Of a stretch of DNA of 64,000 nucleotides, positions 44,722 to 56,060 are shown piece after piece. The position numbers were made by a program, and so were the translations under genes. The stretch is taken from positions 8,872-72,871 of the forward strand of contig NW_005201080.1 of the NCBI RefSeq assembly GCF_000372725.1. Direction: 5' to 3'. Every line of letters begins with the position of its first letter. The stretch's first letter is position 1. Under the pieces are notes generated by a model. That model searched no databases. It was not told the origin of the DNA and saw only the letters and a list, made by a program, of their open reading frames with translations. This DNA comes from Emiliania huxleyi CCMP1516. Taxonomy: Eukaryota; Haptophyta; Isochrysidales; Noelaerhabdaceae.

Positions 44722-45617
44722 CTACATACACTGAAAAAGATACAAGAGCCGCGGCCGGTTGAGGCCGGGCTCGCGGGCCCGGCCCGCGACGGCTGGCCGC
44801 CGACGAGCGCGCTCGCGCTGCTCGTCAAAATGGCGGCGGTGACGATTGCGGAGAGGGTCGTTCAGTCGCTCAGCGCTCAGGCGTCTGTCGTCGCTGTCGT
44901 TGTCGGCGCATTTTGCACACGCGCGCGCCGCGCGACCCGCGTCGCTCCGCGAGGGCATGAGCCTTCCGCGCTTCGATCCCGCAGCCAAAAAAGCTGCTCG
45001 CTCGAACCGCGGCCGACTCTGCCATCGCGGCTGCAGCTGTTGAGCTCTCCAGAAGACTGGTGCCTGATATGCTGCCTCCCTGCGGATGCTGCCGGCGAGC
45101 CTCTGGTGGTCCGCTGTACTACAAAGATGTGCTGACTCGATGCCCCCCCGCAATCTTCTACCCCCACGACTCGGAACGCGAATGTGACAGGACCATCGGG
45201 TCCTTCGGCCACCAAAGCGAGATCACCCGAGAGCAGCTGAGTCTGCCTCTGTCCCCTCTTGCCTCCGTGGCGCGTGATGGGATGGGGATGGAGGAGAGTC
45301 ACGGACTTGGGCTGGCGTGGAGCGGGAGCACTCTTCGTCATTTTGTAGTACGCCTCGAAGTTGCTATGGCTGCCCTTCTCGCCTGGAAGAGCCCCCCCCC
45401 CCCCCCTCCCTTCTCCCGCCCCCTGGGTCCAGCTGACGCGGCGCACATACTCTCTGCTATCTCTTGCAGGTGAAGGAAAGGCACAACTCAGAACGATGGG
45501 CTTGCCCATCCCGGAGTGGTTCGATCCCACACGAACCCGAGACGGTGACGGGAAGCGAGCGGCGGTCTCAGGCCCAGTGAGGCAGTGCGCCAGCCTAACC
45601 CGGATCCTGCTGAACAA
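44722..45617 (-). CDS. Possible gene fragment, unknown
   Basis: Pieces of ordinary composition occur on the minus strand: SVTLLHPHPITRHGG, LLSGDLALVAEGPDGPVTFA, FRVVGVEDCGGASSQHIFVV, and later DRRLSAERLNDPLRNRHRRH, FDEQRERARRRPAVAG. A C tract near 45400 and a possible intron separate it from any 5' exon. No family recognised, and no start can be chosen. It may equally be non-coding. Confidence 0.2.
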
Positions 45618-45749
45618 GCTCCTCTTGTAGCTCGATCGGTCACACCGCCATCGCCGCCGACGTCTCCCACCCAGTGAGATGAATGATGGAGAGAGAGGGG
45701 GGACGACACTGCTTCAGCAAGCAGCGTGCACCTCGATCCTGTACCGTGT

Positions 45750-45820
45750 TTGTTATGACCCCCCCCAATGAACATACCAGTGAGGGAGGGCGAGACGATC
45801 GAGGGGTCCCGTACCATGCG
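45750..45820 (+). repeat. Dispersed repeat, copy 2 (partner at 20920-20990)
   Basis: The plus-strand partner of the segment described at 20920-20990. It lies 80 bp before the kinase start. Downstream, GTCCGAACCACTTCAAAAC is duplicated (about 45883 and 45922), so the kinase N-terminus holds a short tandem repeat (two copies of PNHFKTMSAS). Confidence 0.8.
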
Positions 45821-45902
45821 GAATCGACCCAATCCAGTGCTCAAGTGCTCAAGACAATACAAAAGAAAAATTTGTCCGCGGGGTCCGAACCACTTCAAAA
45901 CA

Positions 45903-47126
45903 ATGTCAGCCTCGCCGCTGGGTCCGAACCACTTCAAAACGATGTCCGCCTCGGCCTCTCAGACCCTCCGCCACGTCTTCGCTCCGCTCAGCTCCAACTC
46001 GCCCCGCCCGCCGCCTTCGAAGAAAAGCTGGAGCGCGCGCATCCAAAAGAAGTCGCCGCGCCAAGCACTCGCAGCGGCGCTCTGCGGCGCAAATGCACAC
46101 TTTGGAGGCTTTGGCTTTGGAGGCGCGGCGTCGGAGCCGCCCGAGCTGCCTCCCGGGCTGGAGGACTACACCCTCGAGCGACCGCTCGGCAAGGGTATGT
46201 TTGGGGCCGTGTGGCTCGGCCGACATTCCGGAATGGGCCTCTCGCGGCCAGTCGCTGTCAAGGTTTGCGCGCTCGATGATGAGGAGGAGACGAGCGCGGC
46301 GGACGTCGCGCACGAGGCGGAGATGCTCGCGCGCCTCTTCTCCGGCGCTGATGTTCCCGCGAGCCGGCTCCTCCCGCGTCTGTTTGCGTACCAGACAGAT
46401 GCGCTCCGGGCGGCGCTCGTGCTTCAGTACTTTGAGGGCGTCGAGCTGAGGGAGCATGCGAGCGCGGCGGGTGGCTTGCTCAGCGAAGTGGAGGCGCGGC
46501 GGCTGACGGCCCTCCTCCTCGAGGCGCTCGCCCACGCCCACCGCAAGGGCGTGGCACACGGCGACGTCAAGCCCGAGAATGTGCTCGTCACAGTGCCCGA
46601 CGCCGCCTCGCTCATGCTGGTCGACTTTGGCAGCGCGTCCGCCTTCGACCCGGAGGCGGCGCCTCGCGTGGCGGAGAGGGGAGGCACGCCCAACTTCATG
46701 GCTCCCGAGCGCCACCTCGCGGGCGGCGGTGGCGCACAGCACTTCGACGGCCGCGCGTCGGACGTCTGGTCGGCGGGGTGTGTACTCTTCTCTCTGCTGC
46801 GCGGCCGCGCGCCGTACGACTGGGAGGCGGCCGAGGCGCAGGCCGACGCGGAGGGGTGGAGCCGCGGCTGGCCAGAGGCGAGCGGCCATGCCGCGGCCCT
46901 GCTGCGGCGCGTGCGGGATAACGACCCCTTTTCATGCGGCGAGGAGGAGGACGAAGAGGAGGACGAGCCGCCGCCGGTGAGCGGGTCGACGGAGCGGCTC
47001 GTGCGGCTCGCCACGCGCTTCGAGCCGTCGGAGCGGCCGACCGCTGCCCGGCTGCGCGAGGAGCTGCTCGGCGCTGCGGTGCCGGAGTCGGCTTTTGCGC
47101 GGCTGGCGCTGGGGGCGGCGAGCTGA
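45903..47126 (+). CDS. Protein kinase, Ser/Thr type
   Basis: The 407-residue product has a complete kinase core: glycine loop LGKGMFGAVWLG, VAVKVCALD (catalytic Lys), EAEMLARLF (alpha-C Glu), hinge VLQYFEGVELREH, catalytic loop GVAHGDVKPENVLV (HGD in place of HRD), LMLVDFGSAS (DFG) and GTPNFMAPER (APE). The alphaF segment ASDVWSAGCVLFSLL and the late Arg (PSERPTAARL) are present. HGD kinases occur among plant-type and NEK-like groups; subfamily undetermined. The N-terminal 90 residues are Ser/Pro/Lys-rich. A second in-frame ATG at 45942 could be the start. An acidic insert (EEEDEEEDEPP) sits in the C-lobe. Confidence 0.85.
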   Translation: MSASPLGPNHFKTMSASASQTLRHVFAPLSSNSPRPPPSKKSWSARIQKKSPRQALAAALCGANAHFGGFGFGGAASEPPELPPGLEDYTLERPLGKGMFGAVWLGRHSGMGLSRPVAVKVCALDDEEETSAADVAHEAEMLARLFSGADVPASRLLPRLFAYQTDALRAALVLQYFEGVELREHASAAGGLLSEVEARRLTALLLEALAHAHRKGVAHGDVKPENVLVTVPDAASLMLVDFGSASAFDPEAAPRVAERGGTPNFMAPERHLAGGGGAQHFDGRASDVWSAGCVLFSLLRGRAPYDWEAAEAQADAEGWSRGWPEASGHAAALLRRVRDNDPFSCGEEEDEEEDEPPPVSGSTERLVRLATRFEPSERPTAARLREELLGAAVPESAFARLALGAAS

Positions 47127-47325
47127 GCGTGAGATCTCAGCGAGAGCGAGGTGATTCCGATTCCGATTCCGGTGCGGTGGCGTGGTGGAAATTTGGCAGC
47201 ATCACCGTGCACGAAGCACGAGCACGAGAACTGGTGAACCGAGTTGTGTCGGTGGTGTGCGCGTGTCCCGCCTCCTGTGTGTGGGAGTATGCTGTATGGT
47301 GTGGACGTTGTGTGCATGCACAACA

Positions 47326-47600
47326 TGCACATGCACAACAACAACAACAACAACAACACAACAACAACAACATGACAACATGACATGTACATGTGCGGCA
47401 TGTGCATGCACATGACATGTGATCCCAGCGGCACACGTCTACACCCCGGCGAGAGGGGACCTCACGGGGAAGAGACCGAACGGCCGGCCGGATTAGAGCG
47501 ATTACGCTTAGGACGCCGAGGGCGAGGCCCCGCAGGCCGCACGGGGAAGAGTCCGAACGCCCGGCCGGGCAACTAGGGGTCTCATTGCGAGGCCCCGCCC
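47326..47600. repeat. ACA and CATG repeats, then a twice-repeated GC segment
   Basis: An (ACA)n tract (about 47335-47372) leads into CATGTACATGTGCGGCATG words. At about 47465 and 47540 the phrase CACGGGGAAGAG-CCGAACG followed by CCGGCCGG occurs twice, and GCGAGGCCCCGC also occurs twice. No RNA gene was recognised. Confidence 0.7.
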
Positions 47601-47964
47601 CTCTCTCCGAGTACTCTCCACCCGGCCATTCCAACGCGCAACGGCCAGGCCGCTCGCTTAAGGCTGATCGGCTAGACGAGCGGTCTACCTCCAACGGGGC
47701 GGTCGGGATCACGCGGGGGATGACATCCTGCCTCCCGGCACGTCGGGAGGAGGTGGTTGCTCCGCCGCCGGACCGCCCTCTCCACCAGCACCACCCTCGC
47801 CCAGGGATCTACAATGCTGTCTTAAGGTCCGACCTGTGGGCTCTGCCTGCGCTCGGCACCGGGCACCGCCTCGGTTATACAAAATGCGCCTGCGACCCTC
47901 ACAGATCACACCACCCAAAACCGCCCTCCTTTGATCAAATCTGCGCCCTCGCCCCTTACTTAAT

Positions 47965-47989
47965 CTCTCTCTCTCTCTCTCTCTCTCTC

Positions 47990-48062
<73 letters not shown>
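47965..48062. repeat. (CT)n-(GT)n microsatellite in the urease 5' region
   Basis: About 25 bp of (CT)n and about 68 bp of (GT)n end 117 bp before the urease ATG. Length change here could affect urease transcription; that is inference. Confidence 0.95.
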
Positions 48063-48065
<3 letters not shown>

Positions 48066-48178
48066 CACAGAGACACCAACACACCGCGCACGCACGCCCG
48101 AGAGCAGCGTGCACTTGTGCAGGCGACGCAAACCAACCGCCTTTGATCGGATTTGCGTTCCCCTCCTCACCCCTCGCC

Positions 48179-49980
48179 ATGTTGCGAGTCTTGCTGCGCC
48201 AGCCACGAGCGCGGGGCACCCTACTGTCGCCGCGAACCCTCCTTCGCTCGACGCGGTCCATGCACCTCTCGCCGCGCGAGCTCGACCACCTGCGGCTCGC
48301 GCAGGCCGGCCAGCTGGCGCAGCGGCGGCTGGCCCGCGGCTGCCGGCTCAATCATCCCGAGGCGGTCGCGCTCATCTCGTCGCAAATGATGGAGATGATT
48401 CGCGACGGGAAGCCGGTGGCGGAGCTGATGGCGACCGGCCAGCAGCTGCTGGGCCGCCGGCAGGTGCTGCCTGGCGTCGCGTCGCTCGTCGCCGAGGTGC
48501 AGATCGAGGCGACGTTCGAGGACGGCACGAAGCTGCTCACGGTGCACTCGCCGATCTCCGCGCTCGACGGTGACCTCTCGCTCGCGCTGCACGGCTCCTT
48601 CCTGCCCGTCCCCGACCTCGCCGCCTTTGGCGAGCTCGAGGAGAGCGAGGTGCCCGGCGCCACAGTGTGCGCCGAGGGCGGCATCACGCTCAACGCCGGG
48701 CGGGAGCTGATCGAGATCGGAGTCACCAACTCGGGCGACCGGCCGATCCAGGTCGGCTCGCACTACCACTTCATCGAGACCAACGCCGCGCTCGTCTTCG
48801 ACCGCGCAGCCTCGTTTGGAAAGCGGCTCAACGTGCCGGCCGGCTCGAGCGTCCGCTTCGAGCCGGGCGAGTCAAAGACGGTGACGCTCGTCGCCGTCGG
48901 CGGCAACAAGGTGGTCGTCTCGGGCAACAAGCTGGTCGACGGGCCCGCGACGCCGGAGCGGCTACCCGAGGTCATGGAGCGCGTCGCCGCGCGCGGCTTT
49001 GGGCACGCGCCGAGCGCCTCGCCGCCGCGCGCCGGCTCGCCACTGGTGATGTCGCGGCCAGAGTACGCGGCGATGTTTGGGCCGACGGTGGGCGACCGGG
49101 TGCGGCTGGGCGACACGTGCCTGCTGGCCGAAGTGGAGAAGGACTACACCGTCTACGGCGAGGAGGTCAAGTTTGGCGGCGGCAAGGTGCTGCGCGAGGG
49201 GATGGGCCAAAAGTCGGGCGGCGCCCCGGCCGACGCGCTCGACGTGGTCATCACGAACGCGCTCATCATCGACGCGGCGCTGGGGGTGGTCAAGGCGGAC
49301 ATCGGGATCAAGGGGTCGCGCATCGTCGGCATCGGCAAGGCGGGCAACCCGGACACGATGGAGGGCGTCACGCCGGGCATGACGACCGGCGTGACGACCG
49401 AAGCCATCGCGGGCGAAAAGATGATTGTCACCGCCGGCGCCATCGACACGCACGTGCACTGGATTTGCCCGCAGATCGCGGAGGAGGCGATCGCGTCGGG
49501 CATCACGACTATGTACGGCGGCGGGACGGGGCCGGCGGCCGGCACCTGCGCCACCACCTGCACGCCGGCGCCGAGCCAGGTCGAGACGATGCTGCGCGCG
49601 ACCGACTCGCTCCCGCTCAACTTTGGCTTCTCGGGCAAGGGGAACACGTCCGACCCGCAGGGGATGCTCGAGGTGATCCAGGCCGGCGCGGCCGGCTTCA
49701 AGCTGCACGAGGACTGGGGCACCACCCCCGCCGCAATCGACACCTGCCTCACCTTTTGCGACGAGCACGACGTGCAGGCGACCATCCACACAGACACGCT
49801 CAACGAGTCGGGGTTCGTCGACGACTCGCTCGCCGCCATCAAGGGGCGGACGATCCACACCTACCACTCCGAGGGCGCGGGCGGCGGCCACGCGCCCGAC
49901 ATCATCAAGGTCTGCTCCGAGCCGAACGTCCTCCCTTCCTCCACCAACCCGACCCGCCCCTTCACCGTCAACACGATCGA

Positions 49981-50020
<40 letters not shown>

Positions 50021-51026
50021 AAGGCGATCCCGGAGGCGCGCGCCGCAGCCACCGCACCTGGGGCAGACCCCCTCCCCCCGCGCGCGCCCCCCTCTCGCGG
50101 CCGGGTCGCCTTTCGCGTCGCGGCAGTGGCGCCTTTCGCCCACCAAGGGGCCGCCCGCCCCCCCCCCCCCCCTTCCTCCTCCCCGACCGCGCCGGCCGCT
50201 CGCCCGGCAGGACGTCGCCTTTGCCGAGTCGCGCATCCGCGGCGAGACGATCGCCGCGGAGGACATCCTGCACGACATGGGCGCCATCTCCGTCATGTCG
50301 TCCGACTCGCAGGCGATGGGCCGCGTCGGCGAGGTGGTCTGCCGGACTTGGCAGACGGCCGACAAGATGAAGGCGCAGCGCGGGCCGCTGCCGGACGAGA
50401 CGTCGGCGGGCGCGGACAACGCGCGGATCAAGCGGTACATTGCAAAGTACACGATCAACCCCGCCCTCGCCCACGGGATGGCGCACGCCGTCGGCTCGGT
50501 GCAGCCGGGCATGCTCGCCGACCTTGTAGTGTGGAAGCCGGCGCTGTTTGGCGCAAAGCCCGAGATGGTCATCAAGGGCGGCACCATCGCGTGGGCGCGC
50601 GCCGCACACGCTACCCTGCACCCGCGCCCGGCCCCTCCGGCGGCGCACTCCGACTCCCGACGGGCCGGGCCGGCGTCCCCCCTGTAGGCGCAGATGGGCG
50701 ACCCGAACGCCTCCATCCCGACGCCGCAGCCCGTCGTGATGCGGCCGATGTTTGGCGCGCAGCCCGGCGCCGTCGGCGGCACCTCGCTCGCCTTCGTATC
50801 GGGCGCGGCGCACGCGGCGGGCGTCGGCGCGCGATACGGGCTGAGCAAGTCTACCGAGCCGGTCAAGGGCACGCGTTCCGTCTCCAAGGCGGACATGGTC
50901 CACAACTCGGCCATGCCCAAGATCACCGTCTGCCCAGAGACGTTCGAGGTGACTGCGGACGGCGCGCCGCTCGTGTGTGAGCCGGCGACGAAGGTGCCGC
51001 TCGCGCGCAAGTTCTTCCTCTTCTAG
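48179..51026 (+). CDS. Urease, single-chain gamma-beta-alpha, three exons
   Basis: Exons 48179-50035, 50211-50594 and 50688-51026 encode about 859 residues. Gamma region: [20 protein letters not shown]. Beta: [35 protein letters not shown]. Alpha: [20 protein letters not shown]. Active-site features are intact: DTHVHW nickel ligands, GFKLHEDWG with the carbamylated Lys, [10 protein letters not shown], and the flap [20 protein letters not shown]. The C-terminus is PLARKFFLF. Both introns (175 and 93 nt) are GC-AG with donor GCGCGC and are fixed by conservation on each side. Urease hydrolyses urea to ammonia and carbamate. An Arg-rich, acid-free 27-residue leader precedes the gamma start, looking like a transit peptide. 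Accessory genes are not in this window. Confidence 0.95.
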
Positions 51027-51925
51027 ACTTGGGCGACGGGCCAGCCGTGATCCACGCATGCCCGCATCTGCAGCACGCGGCGTCGGGAGCTGGCGCAGAG
51101 AAAGCCTTAGACAGCTTCGAGCTTGAGCTGCGCATGGCTGCGAGAAGACGAGACTGTACCTTGCATGCGTGAGTCCGGAGCGCGCGGTAGTCGCGACACC
51201 CCACTTATTAGCGCTGCCGCACACAGTGTGTCAGCCCAGCCCCAAAGCACCGTCACACTAGAACGCGCCGCGCGTACCCACCACCCAGCTAGAGGGGGCG
51301 GGACGTGCCGTCTACCTCTATCTAAAAACAATCAGTCACCAAACACTCTATCTCGCTCTAAAACTCTCTCGTGTCTGTATGTCACTGTATCTCTCGTAGT
51401 CGTACTCTCGAGATCTAGAACTAGATCGCGTGATATGCTCGAGGCGTGATGCCGCGTACTCCCCACACCGCGGAGCGCGGTGACACCGATCGGATGGGCA
51501 TGGGGCCCCAACAACACACATGTGCGCGATATCCCCGATATTCCCGCATCCCGGTACCCGGAATATCTCGGCGATTGTCAATGCGACATTACTGGTACAT
51601 GCGTCATCGCGCGTGTGTGAATGGAGCGGTCGGGGTATTCATTTCGTTTCTTGTTGTAGATAACGGCGTGAAACTCAGCAGTAGACAACAGCATTCAACA
51701 CGCACAGGTCAGCACTTTGACTTTCTCGAGGCGCCCGCGCACACACTCACAGTGGCACATTCAACGAAGTCGAAGTCGGTCCCGCGGGACTTCTAGTCCT
51801 CGCACACAAAAGACGACACGGGAAAGAATATCGCGCGATTGTGGGGGCAAACGCTCGGGAGGGGGCCGCACCGCGGCGCGCGCGCCCTGCGCCAGCACAC
51901 GCCGTTGCTTGCGCTGCGGCCAAGC

Positions 51926-53522
51926 TCAGAATCGCTCGTCCGCGAGCGTGCAGATGTCGGCCGACTCGAGCGGCAGGAAGTACGGCGCGAGCTCGCCCAT
52001 CGGGCTGCTGCCGGAGATGACGCGCTGCGTGGCGGGCGCGGTGCGCACGCGGTCGAACCAGGCGGCGAGCTCCTCGTACGACGCGAACAGGTTCCGCTCG
52101 ATGAGCTGCAGCTGGTAGAGCACCGCCCACAGGTGCAGCTCCCCGGCGAGCGGCGTGGTGGTCGGCGGCGGCTGGAAGGAGCCTCCGCGGCAGAGACGGG
52201 CGAGGCGGCCAATGTGCGGCGGCAGCAGCGTCGCCCAGAAGCGAGCATACTCGGCGGCGGTCCCCTTGGCGGTGTGCACCCCGCTCTGCGGGTCGGAGAG
52301 CCGCGCGTGCGGCGTGGGGAGGTGTCTGGCCGCGAGGCCGAGAAGCTCCTCCCCCTCCGCCAGCAGCTGCTGCGAGAGGCCAAACGCCTCGGCGGAGCCG
52401 CCCTCGAGGCCGCTCACCTACGGGCACGCGTCGAGTGTCGGGGACGCGTCCGGAGTGCGCGCGGCCCCGGCCCTCCGTGCGGGGTGCGGGGGCGCCTTGC
52501 CAATGTAGTTGACAATCGCCGCCGGCAGCGCGATCTGGACGCCGCTCTCGTCGCCCGCGCGCGCAAAGGGCGAAGTGGCCCACCCCGACTCGCCCGGCAC
52601 CGTGAGGAGCGGCAGCTGCCCGAGCGGGGCGGCCCGCTCCACCGACGGCCAGTCCGCCACCGGGTCGAAGTGCAGCGACGCGTTGCCCGCCCAGCGCAGG
52701 CCAGAGTGCTCCGCCGCCAGCGCCGGGCCGAGGCCCTTGGCGAGGAAGGGCGCGGAGCGGATCTCGAACTGGGCGGTGCCGTCGGAGGCCGGCGGGCCCA
52801 CCGTGCGTTGGCGCTGGTGCAGCGGCGACGCGCTCCACGACCCGCTCGCGCGACTCGCCTGCGTCGACATCTGGCCGAGCGCGGTTGCGATCGGCGCCTT
52901 GCAGCGGTTGCAGTGCGTCTTGTCTGCAAAGTTGTGGTTGGCGCAGTGGCGGCAGAGCCAGTCGCCCGGCCGCACCTCGGCGACGCCGCCGCCGCCGCCG
53001 CCAACCCCACCGCCCGCGCCGCCCGCGCCGGCGATGCCGATGAGCGGGATCGAGGCCGGGCGCGGGCTGGAGCACTTGTTGCAGACAATCTTGTCCTTGA
53101 AGTTGTGGTTGGAGCACGCGGGGCAGAGCCAGTCGCCCACCCGCATCCCGGTCGAGGCGATGAAGACGTCCTTGGGCACCTGCGGCGGGGTGGCGGCGGC
53201 GGTCTAAGTGGCGGCGGCGGCGGCGGCGGGCGGCGGGCGGTGGGCGGAGCGGCGGCGGACTGGGAGTGGGGCCAGCCCGCGCCTTGCACCGGTTGCACGC
53301 CAGCTTGTCGGCGTAGTTGTGGTTGTTGCAGGCGCGGCACATCCAGTCGCCAGGCCTCGCATTGGGAGGGAGCCCGGGGCCGACGGCACGCGGGGACACA
53401 GCCCCGTACTGCGCGCCCGCCCGCGGCGGCGCCGGGATGTGCGCCTGCGCGTGCGCCGGCATGTGCAGCGCGTTCAACGCACCCGGCTGAGGCGGCCAGT
53501 GGCCGTACGGGTGCGGTTGCAT
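51926..53522 (-). CDS. RanBP2-type zinc fingers fused to a GST-like fold
   Basis: Exons 53283-53522, 52496-53179 and 51926-52417 give 471 residues. Three RanBP2/ZnF_RBZ fingers: RPGDWMCRACNNHNYADKLA, RVGDWLCPACSNHNFKDKIV and RPGDWLCRHCANHNFADKTH, each ending CN(R/K)C. Such fingers bind single-stranded RNA or ubiquitin. The second half resembles a glutathione S-transferase: APLGQLPLLTVPGES and ALPAAIVNYIGK of the thioredoxin-like part, then ARFWATLLPPHIGRLARL and SYEELAAWFDRVRTAPATQR of the helical domain. Both introns (53180-53282, donor GCGCGG; 52418-52495, donor GCGCCC) are GC-AG. The start ATG precedes a Pro/His-rich leader. Function unknown; comparable GST-like domains occur in tRNA-synthetase complexes and elongation factor 1. 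Confidence 0.75.
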
Positions 53523-54244
53523 AGACCTATCCACTGTCGAGGGGACAACACTCCGAGGGCTGGGTTCGGGCTCCAAGCCGTCAGGGGGTCTGTGCGCGGG
53601 CGCGCCGCGGCCGCGCGCACCCTTCGTCACAATGCCAACCACCGCGCGCGGCCGCGACCGGCAAGCACACGCCTCGACTCGGACACACTGTTCCGAGGGC
53701 AAGGGAGAGGGGTAGGCTCCAAGGCTCCTACCTAGCCCGAGAGGGGAGCTTCCGAGAGCGAGACCCACTACAAGACCACGCACGCATCATCCCGCGGCCT
53801 GGCGGTCGGCGGGATTGCAACCAGTCTTCGCGTGCCGCCTGTCGTTCGACTCGGGCGCCTTGTGCGTCGGGGTGGCGAGCAGGGGACGCGGCTCTGAGCG
53901 CCCAGCGACGCGTGTCGGATGAAGTCCGGCCGCGGGTGTCTAGGGAAGTTCGCTCAGGATGTGTGGCAGCCACGTTGCCTGAGTGTCTTGTCTTGTGGTT
54001 CTGTGTGTCGCTCCTGTGTGACCGTCACCGCCCGTCCTGCGTCCACCCATACCGCGTTGGTGTCCCAGTCGTTGGTCGGACTGTGTTTCGCCTTCCCATC
54101 AATCATCAATCATCAATCAGGGGGTCAAAGCCTGCCGCTTGCTGCACTGGGGCGCAGACGCGCGGGGGAGGCTGCCTGGTCAGCCTGACAGCCTCCCCCG
54201 ATGCTTCCGCCGCCGCCCCGATGTAGTCCCCACCGACGCTGTCG
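53523..54244. other. Spacer; SINE-like copy inside
   Basis: No gene recognised. Bases 53955-54120 hold the best-preserved copy Y of the SINE-like repeat, reading plus, with GTGTGTCGCTCCTGTGTGAC, CCACCCATACCGCGTTGGTG and a tail of ATCAATCATCAATCATCAAT. Confidence 0.5.
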
Positions 54245-55060
54245 TGGGATCGCTTGTCATCTTGTCATGAGAGATTTTTAGCAATACCAAACAACTGTTG
54301 TTTGTTATTGTCATGTGAGACGAGGGTGCGAAAGAAACAAAGAAAGAAAACAGACAACCCAAGGGAGGGATGGCTGCGTTGTTGCGGATTTGGTGCTCGT
54401 GGAGACTTTGTTTGGGTGTGGCATTGCGCCGCCCACCAAGCAGTTCCTCCACGACCACGTGTTCGCCAAGGAAGCGGTGGGCACCAAACCACGGACCTGA
54501 CGGACGGTGTATGGGACGGCGTCGGCGAGCGCCTCCTTCTTTGTCGTCCACCACACGCAGCAGATCTCCATGGCGGCGGCGGCGGCGGCTGGAGGGAGCA
54601 GGAGGGGTGTAGCGGATGTAGAGTGCCTGTCTACATCTCTACAGCTCTACAGCGCTCTACACACACTCTACATCCTCTACACCCTCCCTCAGGGTGGCGG
54701 ACGACGCCGACAACATCAACAACCAGGCGCGCAAGATGCGTACCAACTACCTGGCTCAACTCCCCCGAGCGGGCCACAACTGGGTCAACGACGTCAAGAA
54801 CAAGCAAGCGGCAAACGGCCTCTTGGCCTCGGCCCCAGTGCGCAGTGGGGGGTGCCCGCGCCGCCTAGCTCTGCGGACGGGCGGGCCTCTCCACCCTTCA
54901 CGTACGGATCATGTAGTCCTCACTCACAACTCGCTGTTGTTTCTGTCGTGTGGGATCGCTTGTCATGTGAGACCGCGTTGTGTTCTTGTTTGGTATCGCT
55001 TTGTCTTGAGAGAGAGATTTTTAGCAATACCAAACACGTTTTGTTTTTGTCTCACCGCGA
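54245..55060. repeat. Spacer bounded by two related AT-richer repeats
   Basis: GGGATCGCTTGTCAT with GAGATTTTTAGCAATACCAAAC occurs at 54248-54295 and, expanded, at 54952-55040, where it also pairs with an upstream GTTTGGTAT to make a hairpin. Between them lie possible exon scraps (VADDADNINNQARKMRTNYL, AGHNWVNDVKNKQAANGLLA at about 54690-54840) preceded by a CTCTACA-rich, intron-like tract ending CCCTCAG. I cannot place them in a gene. Confidence 0.45.
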
Positions 55061-56060
55061 CATCCAACAGTATAAAAGTAGCGGGACGGAGGCGCACTTG
55101 GAGCGCACTTGGAGTGCAGTCATCAGCCTCACATCCAGGGCCGGGGAGCTAAGAAGCGCACCCAGCGGGCCGGATGATCGGGATCGGGTTGCGGGCAAGA
55201 GAGCCCTAGCCCCGGGGGTGCGCGTTCGCAGGGAAAGGGCCTTAAAGTAAACACGGGTCTCCGAGGGTTAGCCCCGCGTACCGGGTTTCCCCTTAACTGC
55301 AGGACGCCCCCTCTACTCGGAGCTAATGAACACCACACTGCACGCCCCACACCACCACTCTACACTCACTTGCGTCGGCGTTTGAGTAGACCCCCCCGCC
55401 TGAGGGCTCACCCCTCGCCTTCCCAGGGTCTCAACCCTCCTTGATTCGCTCTCTTGCTCGTCTCCCGAGCGTTATGCGACGACCGGTATGGCTATGGTCG
55501 TTTCCCTCGTTGTTGGTGTCGCTTTCTCCGCTGCCGTCCTTCGTCTCCGCCAGCTTCTCCCGGCTCCACCGCTTCCGAGGGCGTCGACGGCCCGGCCGAG
55601 GTCTCCCCGGGCGAGGACGGCGGCATTGGGTCGTGTCGCCTCCCCTCCCAGGGAGGACGGGCCCGTTCTCCCTGGTCGGCGAGTCGCGCTCGCACCCGCG
55701 GCCTCTCTATCGTCCTCGGCTCGCCAGGTACATACTTACGCAACACAAGGTCACGCACCGACTGCAACCCCGAGGCGAAGGGCGTATGCACATCCCACAG
55801 GTCGAGCCACTCTGAGTGGCTCCGACAGGCAAAAAAAATCTCTCTCTCTCCGACAGGCACGAGAGAGAGAGAAGATCTCAGGCACGCACACGGTCCACTC
55901 AGAGTGGACCATGCTATCGTGCACACTGCTCCCACACGTTAGGAAACCACTTCCTACTAATGTGGGCCCGGCTCTCCCGGGGGCTGGCCCATATCTCAAG
56001 CGAGACGGCATGCATCCGACCACCGGGCGTTTCTCTTTCTGTGGTTCACGCTCAAACACG

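Noticed and set aside
45488-45937. Minus-strand frame MKWFGPSGEADIVLKWFGPRG
   Set aside because: Formed by the duplicated GTCCGAACCACTTC segment and the dispersed repeat; it overlaps the kinase start and has no domain.
54694-55152. Frame with NNQARKMRTNYLAQLPRAGH as a gene
   Set aside because: Perhaps an exon, but only about 50 residues are protein-like and no start, partner exon or family was found; mentioned in the spacer entry only.
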